From contig OX387604.1 of NCBI GenBank assembly GCA_947568835.1, positions 16,645,076 through 16,709,075 on the forward strand: 64,000 nt of DNA, in the 5' to 3' direction. This document shows positions 61,807-64,000 of this stretch, one piece after another; within the stretch, counting starts at the first letter, position 1; every line of letters starts with the position of its first letter. The notes below the pieces were generated by a model. That model had not been told where the DNA came from. It worked only from the letters and a program-made list of their open reading frames with translations, and did no database searches. This DNA is from Protonemura montana (Eukaryota; Arthropoda; Insecta; Plecoptera; Nemouridae). Made by a program: the position numbers and the translations under genes.

Positions 61807-63280
61807 CACTATAAAGTGATGGCATATCTTTTCACGAGCTATGTGTACCCGAGCTATGTAATACATGAAGCGGCATCGCAAGATGAGCCCGAGGTGTCAA
61901 CATGGGAGGATCATCTTCAAGGTCATAACTGAAGACAAAGGAAATTTTACTTTCTCGCCAACAACAAGCTCAAAAGTGATTGATCTTCAAATATAAATCA
62001 TTATATTGAACAATTTGTCATCATTTAAAACACTATTGTCTTTAGCTTTTAAACATTTCCCTTTTAAGTAGACGAGGTAAATTTTCCTTTAATACTTTTG
62101 CATAGAACTTATAATCTTTATAATTTGAATATCTTGGTGAAATAATTGAATCGCTTTTGACGGTTGATGCATGGTTTTTATCAAATCATGAGGGTGGTAG
62201 AATTACAACGCCATAAATTACTGGCGGGAAGAAAAATATAGCAAACTTAATGCATTGGAGTCTAAGAAACTAAAACTTTTTATATTTGACAACGAAACTT
62301 GGGAGAATTCTAGGGACAACTTGATGAATTGAACTCAAACTGTATGAGGATTTATGAAATGAATGCAATGTTACTTGCACATGAATCGTTCTATTCGGTT
62401 CAGCTTTAGACATTTCAGATTTTGTACACTTCTTTTACGCATCGAAAATAAAAATCAATTTTACGTTGCAGCAATAAATCACGGAAGTATATAAACATTT
62501 TCATAAAAAAAAACTCAACTATAGAACCTATCCACTGTGAAGCTATCATAGTTGGTCCATGACTTAAGTTATTCCATAAATAGGCGTGTTCGGGCCAGGA
62601 TTCAGGTTGCTGGCCCTCGGTTGCTGGTGGGATTGCTTCCCATGGGTTTGTGAAGATAATTTCGACAAAATTACATGCCTTTATTAGTTCGGGCCATCGC
62701 TGTCGGTGTGAGAAACAACCAATGAGAGCAAGCGAAACCATCGTCATTACTGAAGAATTCACCAATGAAAAGACATTCCCAGAATCTAAGTGAATAATGC
62801 TATCAAAAATCCCCCACCATACTTATAAAAGGTAATCTATAAGTATCCAAGAAACCGCCATCTCTATTGATGCTCGCTTTCAAACAATACGTCATAGGAA
62901 ATCAAATTTCAATCATTTTTAACAGCGCACCGTTTTAAGTTTTGAAATAATGAAAAATACAAACAAAGTACAACTAATTTAACAGTACAAGTCACTGTAA
63001 TTTGTAAGCAAAAAATAAATGAAATAAAACAGAGTAAAAACATTGAATCCAAGTCCAGTACGCATTTACTTCTAGCCATACATGCATTATTCTAAAATGT
63101 ATGGTACGTAAAGAGTACTACTACAAAGGCTACCGTCAAATAGTAGCACGCATGTTAATTATGAAGAGAGGTTAATGGTACGACTCTTACCATTCATGAC
63201 AGCATGCTTCCCCATGGTTTCTGTGACAATTTTGTTCACTTGAATAACCCGTAACAGTATGAGGGGTTGGGGGGCCACTG
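61807..63280. other. Intergenic, nothing specific seen
   Basis: The 116-codon minus frame at 62415-62765 has a GC-balanced stretch (WPELIKACNFVEI, then WEAIPPATEGQQPESWPEHA) that reads somewhat like protein, but I recognise no family and see no splice sites that would fix an exon. Confidence 0.3.
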
Positions 63281-63308
63281 GCTGCGCCACGCTGCGCCAC
63301 GCTGCGCC
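63281..63308. repeat. Decamer repeat, GCTGCGCCAC, 2.8 units
   Basis: Nearly three perfect 10-bp units, GC-rich in AT-rich flanks. Confidence 0.9.
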
Positions 63309-64000
63309 GTCCTTTACGATGTGCAGCCAAAATGACAGTCATGCAAATTATGTCAGCCGAAATTAAAAAATACGCGGCTAATATTCATTTCACGGCATTA
63401 ACATGATATTAAAAAGTCTAAATTCTGAAAATAAAAGTAATATTCTGTGTCTGCAGATGGAACGTGAACCATGCTGCATCCAATTTTGTAAACTTTTTAG
63501 TGGGGTTTCTGTGCAATAAAAACTAATTTTACATTAGACATCTATATTTAAAAGTACTAAAAAGCAATCATTGCATCACATAGTATTTCGTTGAAGTATT
63601 AGTAACAAGGTTAATAAACTTACGTATGAAGTACCTACTTACTTATATTCATAATTTCATATTATACGATTTACGAAACCTCTTTCTCGATTGACCATGG
63701 AATAGCGCAGCCAGCCTGGGGTATATTAAACACATATTTTTATGATACTGATTGATAAAAACAAGCTTCAAACGTCCCGACATATATTAATATCCAAAAG
63801 GAACATTAAATTAGCACGTTACCTTAAAAATCACGACTTAAAATTTGTTTGTCAAATTGATATCGTGTATTCTCTGGTTCTTTGAGTTGGTCTTACGTTC
63901 TTCGTTCGGGTGGCCTCGTTTAGAGCTTTGCTCCAGGCAAGCCATTAATCAGGTTCTTCCCCGTCCCTCCTCACCCATCTTACTAATCAGGTATAAGCTA
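63309..64000. other. Intergenic to window end, nothing specific seen
   Basis: AT-rich; no exon or element recognised. Confidence 0.3.

Noticed and set aside
61286-61932. Frames of 77-182 codons on both strands
   Set aside because: All come from the 12-bp repeat, open on both strands because the unit length is divisible by three and lacks stops.
62415-62765. 116-codon minus frame with a protein-like middle
   Set aside because: No family recognised, no splice or promoter context; the C-terminal part is Phe/Lys-rich from AT composition.
1-64000. LTR retroelement, retrovirus-like or Polinton copies
   Set aside because: No paired LTRs, protease, integrase, capsid or packaging ATPase motifs were seen. 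The reverse transcriptase fragments present belong to LINEs.

Overview
The window is animal nuclear DNA: AT-rich, gene-poor, and full of introns, retrotransposon pieces and tandem arrays. There is no bacterial-style operon, phage or CRISPR content. CR1-like and Jockey-like LINEs, a 5S rRNA-derived SINE family, a hAT-like MITE, a histone-type 3' stem-loop and frequent long G tracts point to an invertebrate metazoan. I cannot place it further from sequence alone.

Layout. 1-1080 is a T/G-rich, C-poor stretch with a 5S-SINE fragment and a probable Merlin/ISXO2-type transposase remnant. 1580-2180 is a decayed CR1/L2-clade LINE 3' end. 4168-6740 is the only convincing host gene: three exons joined by GT-AG introns, 269 codons, with a Trp/Gln/Asn/Tyr-rich middle and a basic helical C-terminus. 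Its second intron carries a complete 5S-derived SINE with a perfect 12-bp target-site duplication. 7816-8850 is a minus-strand Jockey-like LINE 3' end split by a 360-bp hAT-like MITE with 8-bp target-site duplications. 12480-12905 is a second 5S SINE; 37960-38212 is a likely third, heavily decayed copy. 49100-49885 is another Jockey-like LINE 3' end.

Tandem arrays are the other main content: 14-bp units (14406-15090), 10-bp units in perfect register (35631-36570), a 4.46-kb 33-bp array of about 135 units (39389-43852), 12-bp units with a 68-bp higher-order repeat (61379-61806), and shorter 9-, 10- and about 11-bp arrays. All long open frames in the window lie inside these arrays and arise from the repeat unit. 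The largest, 1512 codons on the minus strand of the 33-bp array, is notable but not demonstrably a gene.

Two short regions (34222-34290 minus, 48261-48345 plus) share homology centred on a histone mRNA-type 3' stem-loop without any histone gene beside them. A 49-codon open frame at 28945-29094 looks more protein-like than its surroundings. Most of the remaining sequence is AT-rich intergenic or intronic DNA in which I see nothing specific. No LTR retroelement, retrovirus or Polinton is recognisable. The genes and elements here do not form a common pathway; the window is a repeat-shaped intergenic landscape around one small host gene.
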